Origin: an uncultured bacterium
GTDB taxonomy: Bacteria; Verrucomicrobiota; Lentisphaeria; Oligosphaerales; Oligosphaeraceae
Direction of reading: 5' to 3'
Assembly: GCA_902776645.1 (NCBI GenBank)
Contig: CACYQT010000001.1
Span: 124,001-188,000, forward strand
DNA: 64,000 nt
Under the pieces are notes generated by a model. It did not search any database. It saw only the letters and a list, made by a program, of their open reading frames with translations, and was not told where the DNA came from. Of the stretch, positions 55,215 to 64,000 are shown piece after piece. Positions within the stretch are counted from its first letter, which is position 1, and each line of letters starts with the position of its first letter. The position numbers and the translations under genes were made by a program.

Positions 55215-55694
55215 TCAGCGCTTCCAGTCGCAATATGGTTTGTCCGCCAGATTCTGGTTTCCGTAGCGGCTGTCCGCCGTCACATCCTCCCCCGCCCAGT
55301 CCGGTTTCTCGAATGTTTCGTCGACGCTCTCCAGTTCGATTTCCGCCACAACGAGCCCCTCGTTCGCGCCGAAGAACTCGTCCACCTCCCAGCGGTGGCC
55401 TGCGAAATCCACATAATGACGGGTCTTCTCCACGACCCGCCCTCTGCAGAATTCCGCCATCATCGTCTCGGCGTCCTCAAGCGGAATCGGATATTCAAAC
55501 TCATAGCGGCTGATGCCGCTTTCCAGTTTTCTGGATTTGATGGTCAGCTTCGCGGACTTGCCGTCCACGATTCGCACACGCACGTTGTAGTCTTCCGCCC
55601 GCGTGAAATAGCCTTGTCTGATTGTGACATGGCGCGTCGCCTGCGACCGCCATCCATCGTTCTTCGGCAAAAATTTCAGCTCCGTCTCGATCAT
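55215..55694 (-). CDS. CYTH-domain triphosphate tunnel protein
   Basis: The 159-residue product starts with the CYTH signature ETELKF (residues 3-8) and continues with RVRIVDGKSAKLTIKSR and YEFEYPIP, then VVEKTRHYVDFAG and WEVDEFFGANEGLVVAEIE, a complete tunnel fold. Known members are triphosphatases, thiamine triphosphatases or class IV adenylate cyclases. The substrate cannot be told. It is co-oriented with the downstream phosphoesterase gene. Confidence 0.88.
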   Translation of the reverse strand: MIETELKFLPKNDGWRSQATRHVTIRQGYFTRAEDYNVRVRIVDGKSAKLTIKSRKLESGISRYEFEYPIPLEDAETMMAEFCRGRVVEKTRHYVDFAGHRWEVDEFFGANEGLVVAEIELESVDETFEKPDWAGEDVTADSRYGNQNLADKPYCDWKR

Positions 55695-55819
55695 CGTGCG
55701 TTGTTCTCCGCGCCCTTTACGTTAATAATATATCCCAAGTGGCGACTTTGCCACCGCATAACCGCATTTTCGGTGCCGTTCCGTTCTTGAAACGCATACC
55801 GTCTGGCCATGCGCGGTTG

Positions 55820-56674
55820 TCATTGGCCGCCTTCGGACAGGAGATAATCCCTTGTTCCTTTCCGATGCGCGAATATCTGGATGTAGCGCCGTATGGGGGG
55901 CATCAGCAATTCGTTGAATGCGCCACGCTTGAGCAGATACGCGTAATCGCGGAGGCATTCCATGACGAAACGACGGCAGCAGACGGCTAATGACGGAATC
56001 TCGCCGTAGATCCGTCCGTCCGCGCGGCCTTCATTGAAGAAACGCACCCATAGCTGGTGGATTGTGTAGTTGTGCGAATGCTTCACGAACGCTTCCGGGC
56101 AATACACGATCCGCTCGCCGCGCTGGCGGCTCCGCCATGTCCATTCAATGTCTTCGGAATACTGGATGCCTTCGTCAAACGGATAGTCCAGCAACGCCTG
56201 ACGCCGTATGGCGGAACTCGCCAGAGAGAAGAAATTCCGCCAGTTGGCGGAGATTTTGCCGTCGCCGAAGGCGCGTTCCGAATCTTTCCGCACCAATGCC
56301 TGGGCGTCGTCCCGCGGCAGCTGGTTGCCATAGACCGCGATGACGGAAGAATCGGAAAGCAACGGTTCCAGCAGTTTGGTGAGATAGTCAGGGCGGCAGG
56401 GCACGGCGTCCGCATTGTTGAAAACGATGATTTCACCGTGGCATTGCGGAATGGCCCGATTTAGCGTCTTGCCGGGAACGTATCGCCCTTCGGGCCTTTC
56501 CAGACGGATGACTTGCGGAAAGGATGCGATGATCTCCGCCGTCCCGTCCGTTGAGGCATCGTCACAGGATATGATTTCAAAGTCCTTGAAATCCTGTGAC
56601 AGCAATGCCTTCAACGTGTCGGATATGAATGCGGAGTCATTATGGGAGCGAATGACAATGCTGACTTTCGGCAT
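55820..56674 (-). CDS. Family 2 glycosyltransferase
   Basis: The 284-residue product has the GT-A fold: VSIVIRSHNDSAFISDTLKAL, DDASTDGTAEI and FNNADAVPCRPDYL, where the usual DxD reads NADA. YSEDIEWTWRSRQRGERI carries the ED acceptor-site pair, as in rhamnosyl-/hexosyltransferases for surface polysaccharide. No membrane segment is clear. It ends near a gene-poor gap and is downstream of the STAS gene. Confidence 0.85.
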   Translation of the reverse strand: MPKVSIVIRSHNDSAFISDTLKALLSQDFKDFEIISCDDASTDGTAEIIASFPQVIRLERPEGRYVPGKTLNRAIPQCHGEIIVFNNADAVPCRPDYLTKLLEPLLSDSSVIAVYGNQLPRDDAQALVRKDSERAFGDGKISANWRNFFSLASSAIRRQALLDYPFDEGIQYSEDIEWTWRSRQRGERIVYCPEAFVKHSHNYTIHQLWVRFFNEGRADGRIYGEIPSLAVCCRRFVMECLRDYAYLLKRGAFNELLMPPIRRYIQIFAHRKGTRDYLLSEGGQ

Positions 56675-56706
56675 GGCTCCATACCTCGGCGGCCGAAAGA
56701 AAGCCG

Positions 56707-57039
56707 TTATTTGAATGAACTGATCGCCGTCTCGACATCGTCGTAGATGTCAAAGATACGGTAGACTTTCGTAATGTCGAAGACGACACGCGGTTTGGCT
56801 TGCAGGCTGGCGATTTTCAGCTGGCCTCCCTGATGCGTGATCTCCTGATGGGCGAACACGAGCGCACCCAACCCTGAACTGTCGATATAGTTCATCTGTG
56901 ACAGATCCAGCAGGATCTGGTTGTTTGTGTTGGCGGAAGACATAAGCATTTGTTTGAATTCTTCCGCACATCCCGCCACCAGACGGCCTATCACTTTTAT
57001 TTTCAGTACATTCCCAATTTGTTCAGTGCTTGTTTCCAT
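56707..57039 (-). CDS. STAS-domain anti-sigma factor antagonist
   Basis: The ATG at 57039, with AAGGAA 4 bases upstream, is preferred over a GTG at 57072 whose site is poor. The 110-residue product is a complete STAS domain with YIDSSGLGALVF, where Ser55 is the expected phosphorylation site, as in SpoIIAA/RsbV. Such proteins bind and titrate an anti-sigma kinase. No matching kinase or sigma factor is in the window. It is divergent from dut, 168 bases away. Confidence 0.85.
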   Translation of the reverse strand: METSTEQIGNVLKIKVIGRLVAGCAEEFKQMLMSSANTNNQILLDLSQMNYIDSSGLGALVFAHQEITHQGGQLKIASLQAKPRVVFDITKVYRIFDIYDDVETAISSFK

Positions 57040-57207
57040 GAGTTCCTTCACCCCCAGAGGCTGGTTGCTCACATTTTCGACAGGCGGTTTCCCGCGTCGA
57101 TTGCTTTGCTTTGCGCTTTTTACGTATTATAATATCAAAAAATGTAACATGCAAGACAGAATAATCAAATAATTACACAAAGTTTTAATGAAACGATAGG
57201 ATTTCTT

Positions 57208-57768
57208 ATGAGTTTAGCCATCAAGATTCATATGGACAACGGTTGTGAGGATTTGTTCCCGCGAAAGGCGCACGAAGACGATGCCGCCTTCGATCTTCGC
57301 TCCCGTGTCGATGCCGTCATCCCGAGCGGGAAGATCACGCTCGTGCCGACAGGCGTCTTCATGGAACTGCCTGTCGGCTACGAAGCGCAAGTCCGTCCAC
57401 GGAGCGGCCTCGCGCTGAAGCACGGCATCACCGTCCTCAACACGCCGGGCACGATCGACGCGGGCTACCGCGGCGAAGTCGGCGTCATTCTCATCAACGC
57501 CGGCCCTGCGGATTTCACCGTCGCCCGCGGCGACCGCATCGCGCAGATGGTCGTCCAGAAGCTGGCGGACGTCGAGCTGGTGGCCGCCGAACAGCTTTCG
57601 GATACGAGCCGCGGGGCAGGCGGCTTCGGCTCGACCGGCGACCTTGCGTTTGAAGCATTGACGGCATGTGTCAAACAAGCACAATTGGTCTGGCTTGTCA
57701 AAGGCGAAACAGATGGCGAACGGCTTGCCAGGCAGTGGCAGGATGCAGTTGCAATGGCCTTCCCATGA
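57208..57768 (+). CDS. dut: dUTP diphosphatase with a 42-residue overrun
   Basis: Motifs 1-5 of the trimeric dUTPase are complete: [44 protein letters not shown] and [10 protein letters not shown] (ending at residue 144, base 57639). It hydrolyses dUTP to dUMP, keeping uracil out of DNA. A normal protein stops near here, but no stop codon is present; the frame runs 42 further codons to 57768. These are the antisense of the convergent esterase gene and have no dUTPase homology. The start at 57208 has TAGGATTTCTT as a weak leader. Confidence 0.9.
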   Translation: MSLAIKIHMDNGCEDLFPRKAHEDDAAFDLRSRVDAVIPSGKITLVPTGVFMELPVGYEAQVRPRSGLALKHGITVLNTPGTIDAGYRGEVGVILINAGPADFTVARGDRIAQMVVQKLADVELVAAEQLSDTSRGAGGFGSTGDLAFEALTACVKQAQLVWLVKGETDGERLARQWQDAVAMAFP

Positions 57769-59016
57769 GAACGTCTGGAGCCCAAGAGACGTCGCCGCGT
57801 ACAGACGGTCATGCTCGTCCACGCAGATGGACACGGCACCGATGTATTCCGGATTGTCCGCAATATGCAGCCGCGCAAATGGATACATGTCATGCAGGCT
57901 TCCGTCCTCCGCTATTCGGAAGGCGTAGACGAAACGCTTTTCGGGAGAACATACGTAAAGCAATGATTTGTCGCAGGAAAGGGCCAATCCTGTAACGATG
58001 AAGTCGACTTCCGCCATGCATTTGACTTCATCATCTGTATGGAGATAGATTTTCGTGCCGCAACGCTTCTTCTTGGCGTCTCTCAGATTGTAAATTCCGT
58101 ACGGGCTGTAAGCCGTGGCGGGTTCGTCTTCGTCTATCTGTATCGATTTTTTGATCCATGTGGAATCAGCCGTCACAATGTCCGCTACGCGCTCCGGCAG
58201 ATGGCGGATGCCGACAGGCTTCGTCTTCCAGTCTTTCCAGATGAACCGCAGACCGCGTTCCATGACATCCGCGTCACGGGAGCCGACGCCATGCTTGCCG
58301 CCTTCGAACAGTTCGAAATCGTATTCATAGCCGCCGTATTCCATCGCCTCCTTCGCCGTCAACGCCTCCAAATGCCAGTCACCGGCTGAGTTGCGCATGT
58401 CATCCGTTCCCGCCGTCATGTAGCAGCGGATTGGTTTCGTCTCGTATTTGCGCATGTAGGCGAGCAGCTCCTCGCCGCCGCGGAACGATGAAAACGTCGG
58501 GCTGTTGATGAGGCAGCGGCGGAAGAAGTCGTTGCGCTCCCAGCATGCGTTCCATGCGCAGATGCCGCCGGACGAACAGCCGCACATGGAATGCATGTCG
58601 CATGATGCGGACAGCGTAGTGCCCTTTGGCAGAATTTCCTTTTCGATGACGGGAATCAGCTCATAGATGATGAAATTCGCGTAGGCCGGCCCGAGACTGT
58701 CGTATTCGATGGAACGCACCCGCCGTGGCGTCCCGCCCGGAATCAGCGACGGCATGACGCCGGGCTTCACGCCGATGGTGACAATCGGCGGAACCGCCTT
58801 TTCCGACACGACTTTTTCCAGAACGGCTGGTTCGCAATCCCTCATGCCGTCTGTATAGACTTGCACGGCAAGATCTTTTGCCGTATTGTTCGCCTTCGGG
58901 AGATAGACGGTCACCTCCCGTTCCGCTCCGGGCGTCAGCAATTTCGAAACATATTTGAAGGATATCAGCGTGCCGCCCGCGGCGTGCGTCTTCACTTGTA
59001 TGTCATTGCAGCTCAT
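57214..59016 (-). CDS. Esterase/SMP-30-like fusion that runs on into antisense dut
   Basis: Residues 1-290 are an esterase-D/enterochelin-esterase-like alpha/beta-hydrolase (nucleophile in [13 protein letters not shown], acid in [10 protein letters not shown], His in EGGKHGVGS). Residues 300-458 are an SMP-30/gluconolactonase-like propeller ([37 protein letters not shown]). Homology ends at FKRKV, near 57645. There is no stop codon there, and the frame continues about 140 codons antisense to dut to 57214. The real protein is thus cut short of its propeller's natural end or has a spurious tail. The ATG at 59016 seems right. No signal peptide is seen. Confidence 0.75.
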   Translation of the reverse strand: MSCNDIQVKTHAAGGTLISFKYVSKLLTPGAEREVTVYLPKANNTAKDLAVQVYTDGMRDCEPAVLEKVVSEKAVPPIVTIGVKPGVMPSLIPGGTPRRVRSIEYDSLGPAYANFIIYELIPVIEKEILPKGTTLSASCDMHSMCGCSSGGICAWNACWERNDFFRRCLINSPTFSSFRGGEELLAYMRKYETKPIRCYMTAGTDDMRNSAGDWHLEALTAKEAMEYGGYEYDFELFEGGKHGVGSRDADVMERGLRFIWKDWKTKPVGIRHLPERVADIVTADSTWIKKSIQIDEDEPATAYSPYGIYNLRDAKKKRCGTKIYLHTDDEVKCMAEVDFIVTGLALSCDKSLLYVCSPEKRFVYAFRIAEDGSLHDMYPFARLHIADNPEYIGAVSICVDEHDRLYAATSLGLQTFSWEGHCNCILPLPGKPFAICFAFDKPDQLCLFDTCRQCFKRKVAGRAEAACPAARIRKLFGGHQLDVRQLLDDHLRDAVAAGDGEIRRAGVDENDADFAAVARVDRARRVEDGDAVLQREAAPWTDLRFVADRQFHEDACRHERDLPARDDGIDTGAKIEGGIVFVRLSREQILTTVVHMNLDG

Positions 59017-59286
59017 GATAGTACCTATTGTTTATCCTATTTCAATATAATGTTGGGCCGTTCACATGAAGAATGTATATGGATTAATAGGGAAGTCAAC
59101 TCCTGCTATTGTTTTTATTCCAATGAATCATCTCCTGAAAACTTTTTGATGGTTGAATCCAGTATGACCATGCTTGTTTGACGGCTTTCCTTTCTTGATT
59201 GACATCTTCAAGTCATTATATTAACTTAAGAAACATCTTGTTTGTTTTTTGCAAAACACGCACGTCCGTTTATTCCAGATCAACCT

Positions 59287-60468
59287 ATGAAAAGACTGAA
59301 GATAGCTCTTGTTCTCAACCGTTTCTATCCCGAAGTGGGTGGCGCGGAAACTAATTTATATTTTCAGGCCTGCGAACTGTCCAAGCATCATGACGTGACC
59401 GTGTTCACGCCATTGAGACGCAGCGACACGCCCGCGTTTGAGAAAATCGGTGACTTCACGGTCCATAGGCTGAAAGACTGGAAGAATATTCCCGCCAAGT
59501 TTCCAAATAACAACCGCGATACGTTCATGGGCGGTATCTTCTTCCGGATCCTGTTTGGCGATTTTGATGTCGTGCAGGTCTTTCCGGCCCTGAACAAGAA
59601 CAACATGCTTGCCCTGCTGGCCGCCAAAATCAGAGGAGTCCCCTATATTCTGACGACATTCGATCTGCTCGACTATGCGGAAATCGAACGGAAAACCGGA
59701 ACGGTGAATCCGGATGTCCTGAAAGGCTTCAAGCCTGGCGGTTTCCGCCGCAAATGCCTCGAATGGTGTTCGCATATTTTCGCCATCTCGAACAGGGAGA
59801 TCAACGTCCTGTCGAAATTCAACCCAAATGTCAGTTATTCCCCTGTGCCTATACGTCCTGAAGAATATGAGATAGACACACCGGATGTCCGCGCCAAATA
59901 CGGCATATCGAAAGACACGATGCTGTTTCTGGTGCTTGGCCGCGTGTCACGGCTGAAAGGGCAGGATTTGGCCGTGAAAGCCTTCGTCGACGCCGCCAAT
60001 GACATGCCTGGAAGCGTCATGGCGGTTGTCGGGCGGAATGACTATGAACCGAAGCTCAAGGCGGATTTGGAAAAATTGGTCTCGGAAAAAGGTTTAGAAG
60101 ATCGTGTTAAATTTACTGGAGTCCTTGAGCGAGAGGATGTTATCGGTTTCCTCAAACAAAGCGACATCCATGTCATCCCTGTGCGTTTCATGAATTCGGG
60201 GGCGGTCGTCGTGGAATCATGGGCGGGCGGCATTCCCGTCATCCAAAGCGACGCCGTCGATCCGAATCTTGTTGAAGAGGACGTCAATGGATACATCTTC
60301 CCGAAAGAGGATGTCCAGGCGTTGTCGGACAAGATGCGCAAGGCTTTCACGAACAGGGCCAAACTGCCCGCCATGGCGCGGAAAGGCCGTGAAATGGTCA
60401 TGCAAAAGTTTACATACCAGCATCTTGTCGATATCTATGAAGACGTGTACAGCCGTCTCATAAAGTAG
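59287..60468 (+). CDS. Family 4 glycosyltransferase
   Basis: The ATG at 59287 gives the usual start MKRLKIALVLNRFYPEVGG, with the Gly-rich nucleotide-binding turn GGAETN. The C-terminal GT-B domain has LVLGRVSRLKGQDLAVKAF, VKFTGVLEREDVIGFLKQSD and VVVESWAGGIPVIQSDA, where the Glu is the GT4 donor-site residue. The 393-residue product probably adds a sugar to surface polysaccharide or lipid. It is monocistronic between a minus-strand block and a convergent phosphoesterase. An AGCTAAAAGC repeat begins at its stop codon. Confidence 0.88.
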   Translation: MKRLKIALVLNRFYPEVGGAETNLYFQACELSKHHDVTVFTPLRRSDTPAFEKIGDFTVHRLKDWKNIPAKFPNNNRDTFMGGIFFRILFGDFDVVQVFPALNKNNMLALLAAKIRGVPYILTTFDLLDYAEIERKTGTVNPDVLKGFKPGGFRRKCLEWCSHIFAISNREINVLSKFNPNVSYSPVPIRPEEYEIDTPDVRAKYGISKDTMLFLVLGRVSRLKGQDLAVKAFVDAANDMPGSVMAVVGRNDYEPKLKADLEKLVSEKGLEDRVKFTGVLEREDVIGFLKQSDIHVIPVRFMNSGAVVVESWAGGIPVIQSDAVDPNLVEEDVNGYIFPKEDVQALSDKMRKAFTNRAKLPAMARKGREMVMQKFTYQHLVDIYEDVYSRLIK

Positions 60469-60656
60469 CTAAAAGCTAAAAGCAAATAACATACGCGAAG
60501 TGATATTCAAACCGCCGAGCCGCCGGAGGCCGTTGTGTTTTCAGTATTCAAGATTCCGTAATCCGCAGCAAAACCTTTTGCAACTTGTCGGCCTCGGCGG
60601 CGAGGCATTCGTGTTCAATCGTGTCCATTCATGGTTTTTAATCAACAACTTAGCAT

Positions 60657-61607
60657 CTATTTCTGGAACTGCTCCGGTATGCATGCATCTCGCGCGTCAT
60701 GGGAGGATACGAAGAATTGCTCCCAGCGGGCGTTCACATGGTCGCGGAAGAACACGCCGTATTCGCCGTCGCCGTAGTAGTCGAAGAACGCGCTGCGCAC
60801 CGTCGTGCCGCGCCAATGGTCCAACGACGACACATCGAACTGCACGATCGGATGGTCGTCGACCGCCGCGATCTGCCGATATAGATTTTTTCCCGCCCAG
60901 ACGGCGTCTCCGATGTGCGCATGGCCATGGAAATGCGCGCGGTAATTCTTCGGCAACGGCAGCATCTGGCCTAAAAATTCCGACTCGCGGTTTCCGCCCG
61001 GAAAAGCGTAGTGCGAAAACGTGAATACAGGCTTATCGCCTGCAAAACGGTCTCTTACGGCTTCCCAATCCGCTTTCGTGTAGGGATAGCCACTGCCCGC
61101 TTGGGGTAGCTTTTCATAGAATCCAATCCATGAACCGTCCTTCGCGAGATGGTCCGAAAAGAACAGCATCGTGTATTCCGGCATCTCCTCCGAAAACCAG
61201 AAGTCTTCCTGGCTCTTCACCACATGCCAGTTCGGCCGGTTGCGCACGGCGTCGTAGAACGGAAGCCGGCCGTTCGTCAGATCGCCGTTTTTCCGGCAGA
61301 AACGGCAGTATTCCGTTTCATGGTTGCCGATGGTGTAGTAGATCGGCAATGCGAGACTGTCAAGCTTCTCCAGCTGCATGTCGATCATTCGGTTAATATT
61401 TGCCAGATCCGTCCCTTCCGACGCGTCGCCGAGATAGCAGACGCCGTCCAGTTTGCCTGGAATATTGTTCAAGTCGTTTATGGCAAAAGACATGTAGCGT
61501 TCGGCCCGTTCATACACGCCCTGCTGCAGATCTGAAATCACCCAGAAACGCGTGTGGGCGCGCTTCGTGGCCTCTTGGAAAATCGTATCGATGAAATTGT
61601 CCGTCAT
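60657..61607 (-). CDS. Metallophosphoesterase-family protein
   Basis: The ATG at 61607 has AGAAGAGGAACGAAC before it. The 316-residue product is calcineurin-like: GDASEG, GNHETEY, FSHYAFPG and HGHAHIGD are complete. The first motif reads SDLQQG, so the usual DxH metal ligand His is Gln28. This is seen in some distant family members and may change metal use. It is cytosolic; the substrate is unknown. It is convergent with the GT4 gene. Confidence 0.78.
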   Translation of the reverse strand: MTDNFIDTIFQEATKRAHTRFWVISDLQQGVYERAERYMSFAINDLNNIPGKLDGVCYLGDASEGTDLANINRMIDMQLEKLDSLALPIYYTIGNHETEYCRFCRKNGDLTNGRLPFYDAVRNRPNWHVVKSQEDFWFSEEMPEYTMLFFSDHLAKDGSWIGFYEKLPQAGSGYPYTKADWEAVRDRFAGDKPVFTFSHYAFPGGNRESEFLGQMLPLPKNYRAHFHGHAHIGDAVWAGKNLYRQIAAVDDHPIVQFDVSSLDHWRGTTVRSAFFDYYGDGEYGVFFRDHVNARWEQFFVSSHDARDACIPEQFQK

Positions 61608-61769
61608 GTTCGTTCCTCTTCTTTGGTCATCGGTCATAAAATAACTTTTCAACGCATGACTGCAATTTAATTCGTTGGGCTTTTTGCTTTCAACGAGTAT
61701 ATTTCTTGCGTTCATAAGGATTCAAACAAATCAATATCATCCTATTTGCATTCAACACAAGGAGACATC

Positions 61770-62549
61770 ATGGTCATCGACGGCGAACTCAAGTATCCCT
61801 ATCCCAGAATCTGCGCGCATCGCGGCTTCAAAGCGGCCGCTCCGGAAAACACCATGCCCGCTTTCGGCATGGCCGTTGCCTACGGCATGCCTGAAATCGA
61901 ATTCGACGTCCGTTTCACAAAAGACAACGTTCCCGTGGCCTGCCATGACCGCGCCCTCCATCATTATTCGGACGTGCAAGGCAATATCGAAGATCTCACA
62001 TGGGATGAAATCCGCGTCGCGGACTGCGGCTCCAAATTCAATCCGATTTATGCGGGCACGCGCCTTCCGCTTTTCGAGGAGATTTGCGCACGCTTCTCCC
62101 GCCAGACGATTTTCAACATGCATCTCAAGGCGTTTGAAGGCAACACGCCGAGCGATGACGCAACTTTCCCCCATCAGTTCCGTATGATTGTGGACATACT
62201 TAAAAAGTATGATTGCATGGAGCACGTCTATATCATGGCGAATTCGAAAGTCATGAAAGTCGCGTTGGACATCGCCCCCGAAATCCCGCGCTGCATGGGC
62301 GCCGGCGAAGGCAAATGGGACATCGTCGAACGCGCCATCGAATGGAAATGCTACAAGGTCCAGCTGTTCATGGACGGCATCAACCAGGAGCTTATCGACA
62401 AAGCCCACGCCAACAACATCCTCTGCAACTACTTCTACTGCGATGACCCTGAAAAAGCCGTTGAATACATGAAGATGGGCGTCGATACCCTCCTCACGAA
62501 CAACTGCCTCGCCATCGCCCGCGCCTTCGAACGCGCAGGCATTTTATGA
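61770..62549 (+). CDS. Glycerophosphodiester phosphodiesterase
   Basis: The ATG at 61770 has AAGGAG 6 bases upstream, better than the TTG at 61746. The 259-residue product has the GDPD motifs AHRGFKAAAPENTMPAF and EFDVRFTKDNVPVACHDR with catalytic His and Glu/Asp, and FNMHLKAFEG. It cleaves glycerophosphodiesters to glycerol-3-phosphate and alcohol. No signal peptide, so cytosolic. It converges on the GH32 gene. Confidence 0.88.
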   Translation: MVIDGELKYPYPRICAHRGFKAAAPENTMPAFGMAVAYGMPEIEFDVRFTKDNVPVACHDRALHHYSDVQGNIEDLTWDEIRVADCGSKFNPIYAGTRLPLFEEICARFSRQTIFNMHLKAFEGNTPSDDATFPHQFRMIVDILKKYDCMEHVYIMANSKVMKVALDIAPEIPRCMGAGEGKWDIVERAIEWKCYKVQLFMDGINQELIDKAHANNILCNYFYCDDPEKAVEYMKMGVDTLLTNNCLAIARAFERAGIL

Positions 62550-62562
62550 GCGACTGATTTTT

Positions 62563-62601
62563 GAACGGCATCCGCTTCAATTGCCTGTGCGGATGCCGTT
62601 C
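62563..62601. terminator. Hairpin between convergent GDPD and GH32 genes
   Basis: GAACGGCATCCGC pairs perfectly with GCGGATGCCGTTC (13 bp, 13-base loop). It overlaps the last codons of the GH32 gene. T tracts are short on both sides. Confidence 0.55.
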
Positions 62602-64000
62602 ATGTCCCATGCCGAAGCGTTGCAGGAAATGGAACCGCCTTTCGCTGAAATGGATACGCCTGCGCTTTCCATCGTCGGATAGACACGCCGCGTGATGGCC
62701 TGCCGTCCATTCGCGAAAACTTCCACGACTGGTCCGTCCACGAATACACGCAATGACAGCGGCTCGTCTTTCTTCAGCGCGAACGGCGCGCGTTCGACAT
62801 CGACATGCTCTGTGAAGCCATTGAAAGGCTCCAGACTGCCCGATGAGGCATCGAACACAAGTTCCTTTGTTTCAGCATCATAGCGGATAACTGTCTTTTC
62901 CTTTCCGTCATTGGAGACGCGAACGTTCAACGCGAAATTCACAGCTGAGGCATTGTCCATCGTCAGTTCAAGCTCGCAGCAATCGCCTGTGAAGCCTTTC
63001 AACGGCTTGGTTTCGCCATCGGCCAGCCGCAAATCTGTCCACGATTTTTCATTCTTCCGCAGGCGTTTCAGCTCGTCGATAGGCGCGATGCCGAGCGTGC
63101 CGTCCGCCTGTAGCCACAAAGAGCGCGGCAGGCCGTAAACACCGCTCCAGCCGTATGTTTTGAAATCATCGGCGGGATTGTCCAGCAGCCATGTCCAGAC
63201 GATCTGCCGTCCTTTGCCGTCAATCAGCGCCTCGGGAGCGAAATACGATTTGTCAAGCCATGTCATGCGGCCATGGCTTGTCGGCTGGAACGCATCGCCG
63301 TGGTAGTCGCCGATGTAGTACTGGCAGCCGCGGTTGTGGCTGATGAACAACAAAAGGTGTTTGTCCGTCATGGCGCCACCGTCGGGCGACGACGGCAACG
63401 GCAGGAAACTTGGGCACATGCAGTCTTCATCCGTGTCCGTCCAGCCTTCCGCGCGGTATGAATCCGTCTTCCGTTTGTAGAACGGGCCTTTGTAGGCCCA
63501 ATGCTCAAGATCTTCGCTTTCAAATAGATAAGCGCAATCACCCTTCAGATTTTCAGGCGAGTCCGCCGTCCGTCCCAAATCGTTCAAAAGACACAGATTG
63601 CCTGCGACGAAATAGTATTTTCCATTGATTTTCCAGATGTTCGACGGATCGGCGGAAGCATAGACACGCTCCTTTCCGTCCGGCCCGACGTCTTTCGTCC
63701 AGCCCCATGCCGTGCTTTTCACGACTGGATTTTGCGGAAGTTTTTCCCATTGGTCGAACGGCGCACGGCTTTTCGCGATGCCCAAACCACGCGGCCCCCA
63801 CAGCATCCAGTAGGTCAGATAGGCCGTGCCGTCGCCGTCGATGAAACCGCCGCCGGAAAAGCAGCCGCCCGGTTCGGCCTCGCCTGGCCCGATGGCATCC
63901 GGATGTCCTTCCCAATCAACCATATCCGTACTGGAGACGTGCCCCCAGCGGTAGCCGTCGTCCCGTTTGACAAGATACATCAGATGATATCGGCGGCCAT
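62577..64000 (-). CDS. GH32 (levanase/invertase)-family protein, N-terminus outside window
   Basis: The frame is open to base 64000 with GRRYHLMYLVKRDDG, so the gene starts beyond the edge; the WMNDPNG nucleophile motif is not visible. The five-bladed propeller is followed by the beta-sandwich (about residue 320 onward; FALKKDEPLSLRVFVDG, VVEVFANGRQAITRRVYP). In place of the canonical ECP acid/base motif there is EDCMCPSF, and the RDP motif reads SADPSN. GH32 enzymes hydrolyse fructans or sucrose. The unusual acid/base context may mean a different subfamily or substrate. Confidence 0.82.
   Translation of the reverse strand, partial: GRRYHLMYLVKRDDGYRWGHVSSTDMVDWEGHPDAIGPGEAEPGGCFSGGGFIDGDGTAYLTYWMLWGPRGLGIAKSRAPFDQWEKLPQNPVVKSTAWGWTKDVGPDGKERVYASADPSNIWKINGKYYFVAGNLCLLNDLGRTADSPENLKGDCAYLFESEDLEHWAYKGPFYKRKTDSYRAEGWTDTDEDCMCPSFLPLPSSPDGGAMTDKHLLLFISHNRGCQYYIGDYHGDAFQPTSHGRMTWLDKSYFAPEALIDGKGRQIVWTWLLDNPADDFKTYGWSGVYGLPRSLWLQADGTLGIAPIDELKRLRKNEKSWTDLRLADGETKPLKGFTGDCCELELTMDNASAVNFALNVRVSNDGKEKTVIRYDAETKELVFDASSGSLEPFNGFTEHVDVERAPFALKKDEPLSLRVFVDGPVVEVFANGRQAITRRVYPTMESAGVSISAKGGSISCNASAWDMNGIRTGN

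Overview
The window looks like a chromosomal contig from a Lentisphaerota/Victivallales-type gut or rumen bacterium (PVC superphylum). This is an inference. It rests on a type IV pilin-like protein with an H-X9-DG type C-terminus, many secreted carbohydrate-active proteins (heparinase II/III, GH110-like beta-helix, DUF4838, DUF5696-like, GH32), a UroD-like methyltransferase and a SecA with an enlarged preprotein domain and a SEC-C tail. No rRNA, tRNA or CRISPR array was recognised.

Layout. 1-1000 holds the tail of an upstream gene and a membrane-anchored coiled-coil protein with RGG repeats. 1050-3076 holds two decayed accessory genes on the minus strand: an AAA-ATPase/PD-(D/E)XK protein split by one in-frame TAG, and a helix-turn-helix/zinc-ribbon protein broken by a one-base frameshift. 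3077-17260 is a visibly AT-rich island with four consecutive plus-strand genes for exported proteins: a giant subtilase ending in dockerin-like EF-hands, a giant InlB-repeat protein, an outer-membrane beta-barrel and a TolB-like propeller. It ends in a YhcG (DUF1016) nuclease remnant framed by two chains of back-to-back palindromes.

17270-43100 is GC-richer and mostly housekeeping: EamA transporter, L-fucose isomerase-like protein, thioredoxin-fold protein, cytosine permease and a PRPP-binding transferase, an HtrA protease, heparinase-like lyase, a YbjN-like protein with an extreme poly-Asp domain, two paralogous exported coiled-coil/TPR proteins, PyrE, SecA, a UroD-family protein, the pilin-like protein and a DUF1846 protein. 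43191-54332 starts with a HAD hydrolase and continues as a minus-strand glycan-utilisation block: DUF5696-like and GH110-like proteins, a TIM-barrel hydrolase lipoprotein, a DUF4838 protein and a PHP phosphoesterase. It is interrupted only by the remnant of a Fic/Schlafen-type C-terminus. 54444-64000 carries phosphoesterases, a CYTH protein, two glycosyltransferases, a STAS protein, dUTPase, an esterase/propeller fusion, a GDPD and a GH32 protein cut by the window edge.

The most unusual signals are non-coding. Several families of short, often palindromic repeats begin at or within a few bases of stop codons, and one has expanded into a four-unit tandem array behind secA. The palindrome chains around the YhcG remnant are the best candidate for an undescribed element. 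A second oddity is the dut/esterase junction, where two convergent genes meet with no stop codon at the natural end of either.
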